The notes beneath the pieces are model-generated. The model saw nothing but the letters and a program-made list of their open reading frames with translations. It did no database searches and was not told where the DNA came from. From positions 3,861,938 through 3,925,937 of the forward strand of contig NZ_HG964497.1 of the NCBI RefSeq assembly GCF_000613125.1: DNA of 64,000 bases, read 5' to 3'. Source of the DNA: Bacillus sp. EB01 (GTDB lineage: Bacteria > Bacillota > Bacilli > Bacillales > Cytobacillaceae). Shown here piece by piece: positions 1-7,397 of the stretch (the stretch's first letter is position 1; every line of letters begins with the position of its first letter). A program made the translations under genes and the position numbers.

Positions 1-54
1 AAACAGTGTCAGGCTTTCCTTTAGACAGCTACCTAAGTACCTTGCAAAGTGTTT

Positions 55-258
55 TTAATCCTGCTGGTGGTGTCCAGTCAGGGAAGAGGTTGCGCCCATA
101 TGGCCCTTTTCTTTTTTGAACTTGGATAAATCTCCTGCATTTTCAATATCCCCTGAAGCCTCATAGCCAGCAACAGGGACATTTGAAGTTGTTCCATAGA
201 GCCCCATGCCGCCTAATTCAACATTCGCTTCTTCCCGAATAGTATCTTTTTTGTCCAT
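55..258 (-). CDS. small hypothetical protein, 67 aa
   Basis: A 67-residue hydrophilic protein with no membrane segment or signal peptide. It is acidic at the N-terminus, rich in glycine in the middle and ends in a His/Gln-rich tail (GHHQQD). The start is well supported: a strong AGGAGGTGATT ribosome binding site lies directly upstream on the minus strand. I do not recognise a family, though short soluble proteins of this kind are common in Bacillaceae. It is followed upstream by another leftward small gene and could share a transcript with it. Function unknown. Confidence 0.7.
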   Translation of the reverse strand: MDKKDTIREEANVELGGMGLYGTTSNVPVAGYEASGDIENAGDLSKFKKEKGHMGATSSLTGHHQQD

Positions 259-274
259 CTAATCACCTCCTAAG

Positions 275-469
275 TTATTTTTTTATAGTTTTAAGCGCTC
301 CCTGATGGAATTCTACAGCAAACTCAGATTGACAGTCCCTGCACCCGTAATGGTAAATGTACTTATTCGGGTCGCTTTTCCCGCCAGTAACAAAGGAACC
401 GTTCGTCGCTGTTGAGCTTAGCTGCCTGAAATTTGTATTTTTCGAAGAACAATTAGGGCAGTTAGACAT
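275..469 (-). CDS. small zinc-ribbon protein, 64 aa
   Basis: A 64-residue protein with two CxxC pairs, CPNC at residues 4-7 and CRDC at about 43-46, spaced like a zinc-ribbon that binds one Zn. The open frame continues upstream to 751, but the start at 469 is preferred because a clear AGGAGGTCTC ribosome binding site lies just before it and the upstream extension would run through the terminator of the neighbouring gene. Such mini zinc ribbons may bind nucleic acid or act as adaptor proteins; nothing here shows which. Leftward, 16 bases from the 67-aa gene, so probably co-transcribed. Confidence 0.75.
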   Translation of the reverse strand: MSNCPNCSSKNTNFRQLSSTATNGSFVTGGKSDPNKYIYHYGCRDCQSEFAVEFHQGALKTIKK

Positions 470-540
470 CAAGAGACCTCCTTTTATTACTAGTCTTTGC
501 AAGCAGTAGGAATAAAATGTGAAAAAGAAGCGGACAACAA

Positions 541-568
541 AAAGAAAAGAGACCCGCTTTTGCGAGTC
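541..568 (-). terminator. intrinsic terminator (minus strand)
   Basis: GACTCGC/GCGGGTC stem with an AAAA loop at 551-568, followed on the minus strand by a T-rich run (541-550). It ends the transcript of the two leftward genes at 585-1133 and separates them from the zinc-ribbon gene. Confidence 0.8.
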
Positions 569-584
569 CTTCTCCATAAAAACT

Positions 585-812
585 CTAGGTAATTTTCCTG
601 TAGTACCTCTCGCCAGTTTCAGGGTTGAAGTACACTTTAGTTTTTTCACCTGACACCGGATCAACATTGATTTCATCCGTTGCAATAAATCCAGGGGGAA
701 CCTTGCTGCCCTGATTGTTTTTGTAGCGCTTATCATAAATAAAAAAACCAAGCAGGATCAGGACAATTGCTCCCAATGCCTGTAAAACATAAAAGCCAAT
801 AACGTATTCCAT
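585..812 (-). CDS. small membrane-anchored protein, 75 aa
   Basis: One hydrophobic segment at about residues 5-26 (VIGFYVLQALGAIVLILLGF), then a basic stretch (DKRYKNN) suggesting that the remainder is cytoplasmic. The soluble tail has DPVSGEKTKVYFNPETGERYY, a repeat-like pattern of [D/N]P-x-[S/T]G-E-[K/R]. The ATG directly follows the TAA stop of the upstream YbjQ-like gene (TAAATG), so the two are translationally coupled, and a terminator follows. The function is unknown; the coupling suggests a partner of the YbjQ-like protein, possibly at the membrane. Confidence 0.8.
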   Translation of the reverse strand: MEYVIGFYVLQALGAIVLILLGFFIYDKRYKNNQGSKVPPGFIATDEINVDPVSGEKTKVYFNPETGERYYRKIT

Positions 813-1133
813 TTACAGCTTCTCCACAACCGCAGCCGTTCCATACGCGACAATCTCACTCATGTTCTGGCCAATTTCTCCTGAATCAAAGCGCATCATG
901 ATAATCGCATTTGCACCCATTGCTGTTGCATTGCGGATCATTCTGTCCATCGCTTCTTTTCTGGAATCCTCAAGCATAGACGTGTATTGCTTAATTTCCC
1001 CGCCTACAAGGCCCTTTAGGCCAGCCATAATATCGCCGCCCAAACCTCTGCTTCGGACAATCAGCCCGAAAACAGGGCCTTTAACTTCCTTAACCTGATA
1101 TCCTTCAATTTTTTCCGTCGTCACTACCAACAT
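813..1133 (-). CDS. YbjQ/UPF0145 family protein
   Basis: A 106-residue protein of the YbjQ (DUF74, putative heavy-metal-binding) family. The family pattern is visible: an N-terminal strand with T-T-E-x-I-x-G-Y, then GLIVRSRGLGGDIMAGLKG, then ARxxAxxRMIRNATAMGANAII and a C-terminal GTAAVVE. Family members are thought to form pentameric rings; the biochemical role is not settled. The start at 1133 is chosen because GAGGTG lies six bases upstream of the ATG; a GTG at 1142 in the same frame would overlap that ribosome binding site. Coupled to the downstream membrane protein by TAAATG. Confidence 0.88.
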   Translation of the reverse strand: MLVVTTEKIEGYQVKEVKGPVFGLIVRSRGLGGDIMAGLKGLVGGEIKQYTSMLEDSRKEAMDRMIRNATAMGANAIIMMRFDSGEIGQNMSEIVAYGTAAVVEKL

Positions 1134-1235
1134 TTTTATCACCTCAGTATAACTATTCGTTTTTTTACAATGAAATTCCTTTACCTTACAGGAAATTTAG
1201 AAATAGTTACTAGAATATCGAAATTGAATTAAACG

Positions 1236-1384
1236 ATGAATGACAAATCACAGCTTGCAGGAAGCCAAAATGTCATTCATAAAGGCCATGAATAACACTT
1301 CACACCTTTTGAGAAATGGAAATGTAATTCATAAAGGTGATGAATAACATTTCATCCCCGCCGGGAAGCCAAAGTGTCATTCAT
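1236..1384 (+). repeat. palindromic repeat array, 52-nt period
   Basis: TGTCATTCAT-type words start at 1271, 1323 and 1375, and their near reverse complement (ATGAATAACA or ATGAATGACA) at 1236, 1288 and 1340. Both series have an exact 52-nt spacing, so the unit is a 52-nt tandem carrying a 10/10 inverted repeat around a 7-nt loop. It fills the gap between two divergently placed genes' ends and encodes nothing evident. Confidence 0.8.
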
Positions 1385-1416
1385 AAAATTAGTCAGCTGC
1401 TGGAAATCCCTGAATA

Positions 1417-1452
1417 CAAAGAAAGAGGCCCGAGAAAACAATCCCGAGCCTC
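1417..1452 (-). terminator. intrinsic terminator of the lipoprotein gene
   Basis: On the minus strand a 10-bp stem, GAGGCTCGGG with CTCGGGCCTC (two G-U pairs), is followed by TTTCTTTG. It lies directly after the stop codon of the leftward lipoprotein gene. Confidence 0.7.
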
Positions 1453-1455
1453 CAA

Positions 1456-2205
1456 CTATTTTACTGTAACCTTCTTGTCCTGGTGATCGTGAATGTCGCC
1501 TTTTTCAACGTGAATTCTAACTTGATAGGAGCCAGCTTCGCCGAATGTGTGACTGGATTCATATGTTCCCGCGGCGGTTGCACTCGCTGCATCTATGAAA
1601 TAATGCTTCTCTGCACCGTCTTTCCATACTTCGAAACGGACGGCGGCATCTGTTAAAGGCTTACCATCATTCACAAGTGAAACCTTCAATGTAGATTCTT
1701 TTCCAGCTTGAAGGGTACCAGTCGAAAATTCCATCTGAACCCCGTGACCATGGTGGCCATGTTCAGAGGACGCATCTCCCGAATCTTTGGCCGCAGGATC
1801 CCCAGCTACGTCGATAACAACCTTTGGCATAGTGTGCATATCACGAGCGGTAACATGACTGACAACCTCATATTTGCCGGCCTCTGTAAAAGTTTTTTTA
1901 ATTGAATAAATACCATCACCTTGTAGCTCTGCGTCAATCATTTCACTAGTTGACTGACCTTGCCTGGTAATCTCAAATTTCACTTCATTTGCATCGTCTA
2001 CATTTTCTTTCCCCTGGGTGACGTGCACCTTCAATTCAGCTTCTTTGTTTTGTTCAAGTTTTTCAGGAACCATAAACATGACCTCTACCATTTTTGGCGG
2101 TTCTTTTTTAGCCCCGTTCGAAGCATCATTTTTTTCCTGAGTACTGCCACAGCCTGACAAAACAAGTGCCAAAAGGCCAACCATAATGACCATCAGCTTT
2201 TTCAT
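1456..2205 (-). CDS. lipoprotein with two YtkA-like domains
   Basis: A 249-residue exported lipoprotein. The N-terminus has a KK charge pair, a hydrophobic core and a lipobox LSGC (Cys about 19), so the mature protein should be anchored to the outer face of the membrane. Two similar beta-sandwich domains of the YtkA/FixH type follow, at about 40-130 and 155-248; each ends in an Ig-like 'EAGxYxVxxHV' strand. Between them lies a His-rich linker (HGHHGHGV), which suggests metal binding. YtkA-like domains are seen near copper and cytochrome oxidase assembly genes, but no such genes adjoin here. Strong ribosome binding site (AAAGGAGG). Single-gene unit with its own terminator. Confidence 0.85.
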   Translation of the reverse strand: MKKLMVIMVGLLALVLSGCGSTQEKNDASNGAKKEPPKMVEVMFMVPEKLEQNKEAELKVHVTQGKENVDDANEVKFEITRQGQSTSEMIDAELQGDGIYSIKKTFTEAGKYEVVSHVTARDMHTMPKVVIDVAGDPAAKDSGDASSEHGHHGHGVQMEFSTGTLQAGKESTLKVSLVNDGKPLTDAAVRFEVWKDGAEKHYFIDAASATAAGTYESSHTFGEAGSYQVRIHVEKGDIHDHQDKKVTVK

Positions 2206-2364
2206 AAAACTTCCTCCTTTATCTTAAAAAGAGAGCCTGCTAAGTATCTCGCAATTTCATAGTACACCAACCAAAAATAAAGTCCAGAACAGATTATTTT
2301 ATTAACAGGAGTATAGTGAATAATACAGAATAGTAATGGTATACCAATTTAGGAGGTTATATGG

Positions 2365-2784
2365 ATGGCTTTTAAAGCAAACAGTATTTTTGTCAATTTG
2401 CCGGTGAAGAATTTGGACAGGTCGATTGAATTTTTTACAAAGCTTGAATTCGAATTTGATTCCCGATTTACCGATGAAAATGCGACATGCATGATCATTG
2501 GTGAAAACATCTATGCGATGCTGCTCGTTGAACCATTTTTCCAAAGCTTTATCAAAAAGGAAATAGCAGATCGCGCAAGGACGACTGAAGTGATCCTTGC
2601 CATTACAGCCGGCAGCAGAAGCGGAGTGGATGAGCTTGTGAACAGGGTCGTTGATGCAGGTGGCAAACTGTCCAAAGAGCCACAGGACCACGGCTTCATG
2701 TACAGCCAGAGTTTCGAGGATTTAGACGGGCACCTTTGGGAGGTTTTCCATATGGAAAATCCTGACCAGGAGCCAAAAGGATAA
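2365..2784 (+). CDS. VOC (glyoxalase/bleomycin-resistance fold) protein
   Basis: A 139-residue single-domain member of the vicinal-oxygen-chelate superfamily: N-terminal strand IFVNLPVKNLDRSIEFFTKL, then a buried strand containing CMIIGENIYAMLL and a C-terminal strand FEDLDGHLWEVFHM with the usual D-x-D-G-H-x-W-E metal-site motif. Glu in the last strand and Gln/His elsewhere are candidate metal ligands. Family members include glyoxalases, dioxygenases and antibiotic-binding proteins; the substrate cannot be told from sequence. An AGGAGG site lies upstream. Stand-alone rightward gene. Confidence 0.9.
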   Translation: MAFKANSIFVNLPVKNLDRSIEFFTKLEFEFDSRFTDENATCMIIGENIYAMLLVEPFFQSFIKKEIADRARTTEVILAITAGSRSGVDELVNRVVDAGGKLSKEPQDHGFMYSQSFEDLDGHLWEVFHMENPDQEPKG

Positions 2785-2916
2785 ACGAGTTTAAAATATA
2801 ATACAGTACCTGATTCCAATCTTTGAATTATAGCTTTCTGGTAAAAAAGTGTTCGAGTGTGAAAGAACAGAAATTCTTCAAGAATACTTGAAAAAAATTA
2901 TAATAAAAATAAATCT

Positions 2917-2943
2917 AGGTCCAGAGTATTTCTGGGCCTTTTG
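2917..2943 (+). terminator. intrinsic terminator
   Basis: AGGtCCAGA / TCTGGgCCT stem with a 5-nt loop followed by TTTTG, downstream of the VOC gene. Confidence 0.7.
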
Positions 2944-3022
2944 TGATAGTAAAATTTTCCTGCAATGCCGTGTTTGTGCTACCATAGACCTTGAGAAATT
3001 TTCCAAAAAGGGGTAAAAAGGG

Positions 3023-4174
3023 ATGCAAGAAAGAAAGCATATCTATTATATCGATAATTTGAAAATTGCCATTTGCATGCTGGTGGTTGCCCATCACGCC
3101 GGGCAGGCATATGGACCGGGCGGGTGGTGGTACTTCCAGGAAGGGGAGTCCGTCCAATGGCTCGGGCGCTTCTTTGCCGTCAATGCATCTTTTTTCATGA
3201 GCATGTTCTTTTTTCTTTCAGCCTATTTCCTCCCAAGATCGCTGGAGAGCAAAGGCCCCAAAAAGTTCCTGATAGAGCGATTCAAACGGATAGGGATTCC
3301 TCTTATTCCAGGCTTTCTCCTGATGATTCCGATTTTGATGTATTTTTACTACATCAATTTCCGGGAATACGGTACACCATCTTTTTTCAGTTATTATGGC
3401 CGGATTTTCTTTGGAATGGCTGAGCAGCCAAGGGGCTGGACTGGTCCGTCATGGCCTGATATGCAATTTGGGCATCTATGGTTCCTTGAACATTTGCTTG
3501 TATATGCTGTCATCCTCGCAGTGTGGACGTACTTTTTTCCATTGAAAGAATCACACTCCAGCAAACTGAAAACCTACCAAATCATCGGGTTCATAGCTGC
3601 CTTGTCTGCTGCAACCTTCCTGATTCGAATTGAATTTCCGATTGACCGATGGGCAGGGGCACTTGGTATCATTCAGACTGAATATGCCCATTTGCCGCAA
3701 TATGCAAGCTTTTTTGTCCTCGGGTTACTAGCCTCACGAAAAAAATGGCTTGAAACCATGAACGCACATACCGGGTATGCGTGGCTTGGAGTTGGCCTGG
3801 TCTTCGTTGCATTCTTTTATTTAAGCAATGAGGGGATTATTTCTTTTTTTACAAAAGGAGGCTTTAACACTGGCAATCTTGCAAAATCAATAGTAGAAAC
3901 CGTTCTTTGTACTTCGCTGATCATTGGGCTAATTATCCTGTTCCGTGAGCACTTGAATGGCACTGGCAAACTCTCAAAACTGCTTGCAAGCAATGTTTTT
4001 GTCGTTTACTTCATTCATGTACCAGTCGTTGTTTTTCTGCAATACATGGTCACGGATTTACCGGTTTCTACGCTAAGCAAATTCATATTAACTGCGTCCT
4101 TCGGAATTCTCCTCAGCTTTCTATTCAGTATCTATGTCTGGAGAAAGATTCCCTACCTAAAGACGCTGATGTAA
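3023..4174 (+). CDS. integral membrane acyltransferase (acyltransferase 3 family)
   Basis: A 383-residue multi-spanning membrane protein of the acyltransferase-3 family (PF01757 type). The N-terminus shows YYIDNLKIAICMLVVAHHAG, which holds the family's D-x-L-[K/R] and the candidate catalytic His near residue 25. About ten hydrophobic segments follow, with a cytosolic/exofacial break at about residues 125-160 containing WFLEHLLVY. Members transfer acetyl, succinyl or other acyl groups to exported polysaccharides or lipids. The acceptor is unknown because no polysaccharide genes adjoin. Ribosome binding site AAGGGG-like at 3008-3018. Stand-alone, with its own terminator. Confidence 0.88.
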   Translation: MQERKHIYYIDNLKIAICMLVVAHHAGQAYGPGGWWYFQEGESVQWLGRFFAVNASFFMSMFFFLSAYFLPRSLESKGPKKFLIERFKRIGIPLIPGFLLMIPILMYFYYINFREYGTPSFFSYYGRIFFGMAEQPRGWTGPSWPDMQFGHLWFLEHLLVYAVILAVWTYFFPLKESHSSKLKTYQIIGFIAALSAATFLIRIEFPIDRWAGALGIIQTEYAHLPQYASFFVLGLLASRKKWLETMNAHTGYAWLGVGLVFVAFFYLSNEGIISFFTKGGFNTGNLAKSIVETVLCTSLIIGLIILFREHLNGTGKLSKLLASNVFVVYFIHVPVVVFLQYMVTDLPVSTLSKFILTASFGILLSFLFSIYVWRKIPYLKTLM

Positions 4175-4179
4175 TAAGT

Positions 4180-4209
4180 GGGTCCTCCGAAAATTGGAGG
4201 GCCCTTTAA
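4180..4209 (+). terminator. intrinsic terminator
   Basis: GGGTCCTCC/GGAGGGCCC stem (one G-U pair) with a 6-nt loop and TTTAATTT tail, just after the acyltransferase stop codon. Confidence 0.85.
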
Positions 4210-4230
4210 TTTGTGCAGGAGCTGCGGTTT

Positions 4231-4303
4231 GACCGATAAATCCTTTTCTATGACCGATAAATCATTCGCAAAGACCGATAAACGTTTCAGAATGACCGAT
4301 AAA
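4231..4303 (+). repeat. GACCGATAAA repeats, exact 21-nt period
   Basis: The 10-mer GACCGATAAA occurs four times, at 4231, 4252, 4273 and 4294, so the spacing is exactly 21 nt each time. The other 11 bases of each unit vary. One plus-strand frame stays open and would read T-D-K-[S/R]-F-x-x heptads, ending in TAA at about 4309, but no ribosome binding site precedes it. Confidence 0.9.
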
Positions 4304-4369
4304 TATTAATTTTGTTTGATATAGCGAATTCCCAAGCTTGCTATAAGCGGATTGCCAACACCTATTCTA

Positions 4370-4531
4370 CTATATCACCGGGTATTCCTTTTCGATCCGA
4401 ACATTCGTATAATACGGCGGCCGGGGTCCTATTACCGGCTGCTCAATTCTCGTCTGATCTTTCGCATATACAGTCTGCTGCTTTTCCTCGCTTTCATCCA
4501 TCACCAAAAACCTAATTTCTGGTCTTAGCAT
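4370..4531 (-). CDS. small hypothetical protein, 53 aa
   Basis: A leftward 53-residue ORF beginning MLRPEIRFLVMDE and ending in IEKEYPVI, mostly hydrophilic and with several prolines (PVIGPRPPYY). The start at 4531 is supported by GGAGGG seven bases upstream; an in-frame TTG at 4552 lies upstream of that ribosome binding site and is unlikely. No family recognised. It is divergent from the SDR gene to the right. Confidence 0.55.
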   Translation of the reverse strand: MLRPEIRFLVMDESEEKQQTVYAKDQTRIEQPVIGPRPPYYTNVRIEKEYPVI

Positions 4532-4692
4532 CACATATCCCTCCAAATACAATCGTCTCTTTAGGATATACTCTTTTTTGAAAAAAAGTGCCCGGCCACG
4601 CGCCTAAGGTTTGGCACATCATTCCTACGCCCACATACACTATCCCGAATGGGCTTACACCTAACAGGAATCTGCATTTTAGGAGGATGGCC

Positions 4693-5622
4693 ATGGCCGA
4701 CAAGAGACAAAACGAAACAAATGAAAACCAATACCCGATGCATCCGCATTATGGGAAGATCACCCAATATGAAGATGTTCCGCTGACAGTTCCGGAACAG
4801 CGGCAGGGACGACAGCCTGGTGTTGAAGGCCTTATGGTGCCGAGACCAATCATTGAGAACCCGGCTTACAAAGGCACAGGAAAGCTTGCTGGAAAGGTTG
4901 CACTTATTACCGGTGGTGATAGCGGTATGGGAGCGGCAGTTGCAATTGCATTTGCCAAGGAAGGAGCGAATGTGGCAATTTCCTATCTCGATGAACACGA
5001 GGATGCCAACAGAACAAGGCGCCGAATTGAGGAGATTGGCCAGGATTGTTTGCTGCTTCCTGGCGACTTACGGGATAAAAGTCAGTGCAAAAAAATTGTC
5101 GAAGATACCATTCAGACGTTCGGCAGGCTGGATGTCCTTTGCAACCATGTTGGCATCCAGTTCCAACAGCTGAGCCTGCTTGATATCACAGATGAACAAT
5201 TTGATGATACGTTCAAGGTCAATATATATTCCCATTTCTATGTGACCAGGGCGGCTTTGCCCCACTTGAGACCAGGCAGCTCTATAATTAATACTGCTTC
5301 CGTTGTGGCCTTTTACGGTAATGAGCAGCTGATTGATTATACCGCAACCAAGGCTGCAAACGTCGGCTTTAGCCGCGCTCTTGCCAACAACTTAGTAAAG
5401 CAGGGAATCAGGGTGAACGCAGTCGCACCGGGCAAGTTCTGGACACCATTGATTCCTTCCAGCTTCTCCGCTGATCAGGTCGTCCTCGCTGGCAATCCGA
5501 TGCAGCGACAGGGCCAGCCGTTCGAAATCGCTCCAACATTCGTTTATCTTGCCTCCGATGATTCCAGATTCGTCACCGGTCAAACGCTCCATGTGAATGG
5601 AGGGCAAGTAACTGGTTCCTAA
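4693..5622 (+). CDS. short-chain dehydrogenase/reductase (YhdF/YghA-like)
   Basis: A 309-residue NAD(P)-dependent oxidoreductase of the 'extended N-terminus' SDR type. A charged N-terminal arm of about 75 residues carries [10 protein letters not shown]. Then come the cofactor motif TGGDSGMG, a D-L-R-D acidic patch and the catalytic set: Asn in KVNIYSHF, Ser in NTASVV, and Y-x-x-x-K in DYTATKAA. The usual NNAG motif reads CNHVG. Similar B. subtilis proteins (YhdF, YdaD) belong to the general stress response. The start at 4693 fits AGGAGG six bases upstream; the longer frame from 4588 has no ribosome binding site. Substrate unknown. Confidence 0.9.
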   Translation: MADKRQNETNENQYPMHPHYGKITQYEDVPLTVPEQRQGRQPGVEGLMVPRPIIENPAYKGTGKLAGKVALITGGDSGMGAAVAIAFAKEGANVAISYLDEHEDANRTRRRIEEIGQDCLLLPGDLRDKSQCKKIVEDTIQTFGRLDVLCNHVGIQFQQLSLLDITDEQFDDTFKVNIYSHFYVTRAALPHLRPGSSIINTASVVAFYGNEQLIDYTATKAANVGFSRALANNLVKQGIRVNAVAPGKFWTPLIPSSFSADQVVLAGNPMQRQGQPFEIAPTFVYLASDDSRFVTGQTLHVNGGQVTGS

Positions 5623-5740
5623 AATCCAAAGGAAATGGTTTGTTTATTGAAAACACACGGATTTGAAATCATCAATGCTTCGGTGGCTTTGACGAATCAC
5701 CGTTAACGAAAGGTAGCGGCCATATGATCTATGTTTGCAG

Positions 5741-5776
5741 AAAAGCCTTCGCTTCCTAACTTGCTGAGGCTTTTTT
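5741..5776 (+). terminator. intrinsic terminator
   Basis: AAAAGCC/GGCTTTT stem around a 20-nt loop, followed by TTTT; about 120 bases after the SDR stop codon. Confidence 0.6.
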
Positions 5777-5859
5777 GCCAACTTTTCTGACAAACTAGTT
5801 GCAGGTTTTAGAATTATTTAGCATGATTTACATACTTATAGTTTTTTCGGAGGAATGTT

Positions 5860-6315
5860 ATGAATATAAAAATAGACGACTTAACGAGTTCAGAAGTCAT
5901 CGGCCTAATAAACGAACACTTGAACGGAATGAGGGAATTTTCCCCACCGGAGAGCATCCATGCATTGCCGCTTGAAAAACTGCGACAGCCTTCTATTACC
6001 TTTTGGAGTGCTTGGAATGGAGATGAATTGCTTGGCTGCGGGGCATTAAAGGAGCTGGACTCTGTCCATGGCGAAGTAAAGTCAATGAGGACTGCATCGA
6101 ATTACCTTAGAAAAGGGATCTCCAAAATGATTCTCCACCACATCATCGAAGTAGCTAACCAACGTGGCTATCAACGCCTGAGTCTAGAAACCGGGTCACA
6201 GCCTGCCTTTATGCCTGCCAGAAAACTATATGAAGGATTTGGCTTCCAGCATTGCAAGCCGTTTTCCGATTACGCGGAAGACCCGAATAGTGTATTTATG
6301 TCCTTAGAAATTTAA
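5860..6315 (+). CDS. GNAT family N-acetyltransferase
   Basis: A 151-residue acetyl-CoA-dependent acetyltransferase. The core shows ELLGCGALKELD (beta-4), EVKSMRTASNYLRKGISKMILHHII, which includes the [R/Q]-x-x-[R/G]-K-G-[I/L/A] acetyl-CoA pyrophosphate loop, and the beta-5/alpha-4 region RLSLETG...ARKLYEGFGF. This resembles the PhnO/YsnE subgroup. The acceptor is unknown. Ribosome binding site CGGAGGAATG directly upstream. Probably the first gene of a unit with the downstream Cys-rich protein (33 bases apart). Confidence 0.88.
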   Translation: MNIKIDDLTSSEVIGLINEHLNGMREFSPPESIHALPLEKLRQPSITFWSAWNGDELLGCGALKELDSVHGEVKSMRTASNYLRKGISKMILHHIIEVANQRGYQRLSLETGSQPAFMPARKLYEGFGFQHCKPFSDYAEDPNSVFMSLEI

Positions 6316-6348
6316 GTGCTCAGTGGTGTGAAAATAGGAGATTATCTT

Positions 6349-6561
6349 ATGAAAAGGGTGGATGAAATTTTGAATGCAAGTATAAAGGACTTCCATTGTT
6401 GCGCAACTTGCCAGCATTTTAGAGCTAGCAAGACGTCTGCTGGAATGTACTATTTATGCAGCCGATTGGGTTATGAAACAAAACCGGCCTATAAGTTCAA
6501 TTGCTGGAATCCAAAGGAACAGGTGGTAAAGCTAATTCAAAAGCAAAAGCGTGGCCAGTAG
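6349..6561 (+). CDS. small Cys-rich protein, 70 aa
   Basis: A 70-residue protein with a candidate metal site formed by HCCATCQHF (residues about 18-26) and two later cysteines (YLCSRLGY and FNCWNP). The spacing resembles small Zn or Fe-S proteins, but no named family is recognised. Start chosen at 6349 because AGGAG lies nine bases before the ATG; the longer in-frame start at 6316 has no such site. Follows the GNAT gene and is probably co-transcribed. Confidence 0.75.
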   Translation: MKRVDEILNASIKDFHCCATCQHFRASKTSAGMYYLCSRLGYETKPAYKFNCWNPKEQVVKLIQKQKRGQ

Positions 6562-6626
6562 AAGAGGTTGGTTGCGAAAGGGTACATTTTGAAACACTAA
6601 TGCGCTTGTATTTTTAACATTACGGG

Positions 6627-6917
6627 CTATTGAAAAAGGTAGTAAAGGAACACAGCAACAACCAGGCTTGGAAGTCCGAGTAAGGCAAAATGGACCATGT
6701 TTTGATGCCGTTCACGCCGAGTATCCTCCGTTTCAGTCGCAAAATTAGCTCGCATCCTGTCGCCGCTTACAAGATTACCTGAAAAAATGGCGGATAATAT
6801 GATGAATGCCACACCTGCAACACCAGGCAATTGATAAGCATGGGCAGCATCCCACATGAAATACGAAACAATAGCCGAAATAACTGATATCATAATTCCG
6901 ATTGTAAGGAATTTCAA
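6627..6917 (-). CDS. DUF5316-like membrane protein
   Basis: A 96-residue protein with three hydrophobic segments, at about 2-22, 29-48 and 72-94, separated by a polar loop containing GDRMRANFATETEDTRRERHQ. The layout matches the small DUF5316-type membrane proteins of Bacillus; the assignment is from memory and function is unknown. AGGAGTG ribosome binding site upstream of the ATG. Convergent with the Cys-rich gene. Confidence 0.75.
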   Translation of the reverse strand: MKFLTIGIMISVISAIVSYFMWDAAHAYQLPGVAGVAFIILSAIFSGNLVSGDRMRANFATETEDTRRERHQNMVHFALLGLPSLVVAVFLYYLFQ

Positions 6918-7067
6918 TGTCTTTCACACTCCTAAACTGAATTTTTCTTGCTGTTGGGTTACCACTAAACCAGATAACTGACTCAAAGATATCCCATTTT
7001 TTTCAAAAAGTATATTAGTTTTTCGGAAATTGTGGTTTGATTAAATTACAGTAAGGGAGGAGTTCAA

Positions 7068-7397
7068 ATGGAACAGATCCAGCGTTATTATGATGAAGAA
7101 TATGATGAGTGGGAACGGCTGGCCAGGCATAGGATTGAGTTCGATATTACAAAGCTTTACCTGAACGATTACATAACTGGAGACAATCTCAATATTTTAG
7201 ACATAGGCGGCGGTCCTGGCCGATATTCAATTTTTCTGGCCGAAAAAGGGCACAGGGTCACATTGCTTGACCTTTCAAAGCGCAATCTTGAAACCGCCAA
7301 AATCAAAACGGCAGAAAGCGGAGTCTTCCTTGAAGGCTTCATTCAGGGAAATGCTCTCGACCTTAGCAGCATCCACCAGAAATTCGATGTGGGATGA
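7068..7397 (+). pseudogene. class I SAM methyltransferase, 3' part missing
   Basis: A 109-residue N-terminal half of a class I SAM-dependent methyltransferase. Motif I is clear (ILDIGGGPGRYSIFLAEKGH), followed by the acidic strand VTLLDLS and motif II-like QGNALDL. The frame then reads KFDVG and stops at 7397, exactly where the strand 'FDVVLxxG' continues in intact relatives; the remaining 100 or more residues are absent. The ribosome binding site GGGAGGAG is good, so a truncated product may still be made. The downstream nucleotidyltransferase begins inside its last codons. Confidence 0.8.

Noticed and set aside
470-751. Long in-frame extension of the zinc-ribbon ORF
   Set aside because: It crosses the terminator and the opposite part of the membrane-protein gene; a good ribosome binding site lies at the internal start 469.
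2302-2691. Minus-strand frame opposite the VOC gene
   Set aside because: It is a shadow of a well-supported coding region, with no ribosome binding site.
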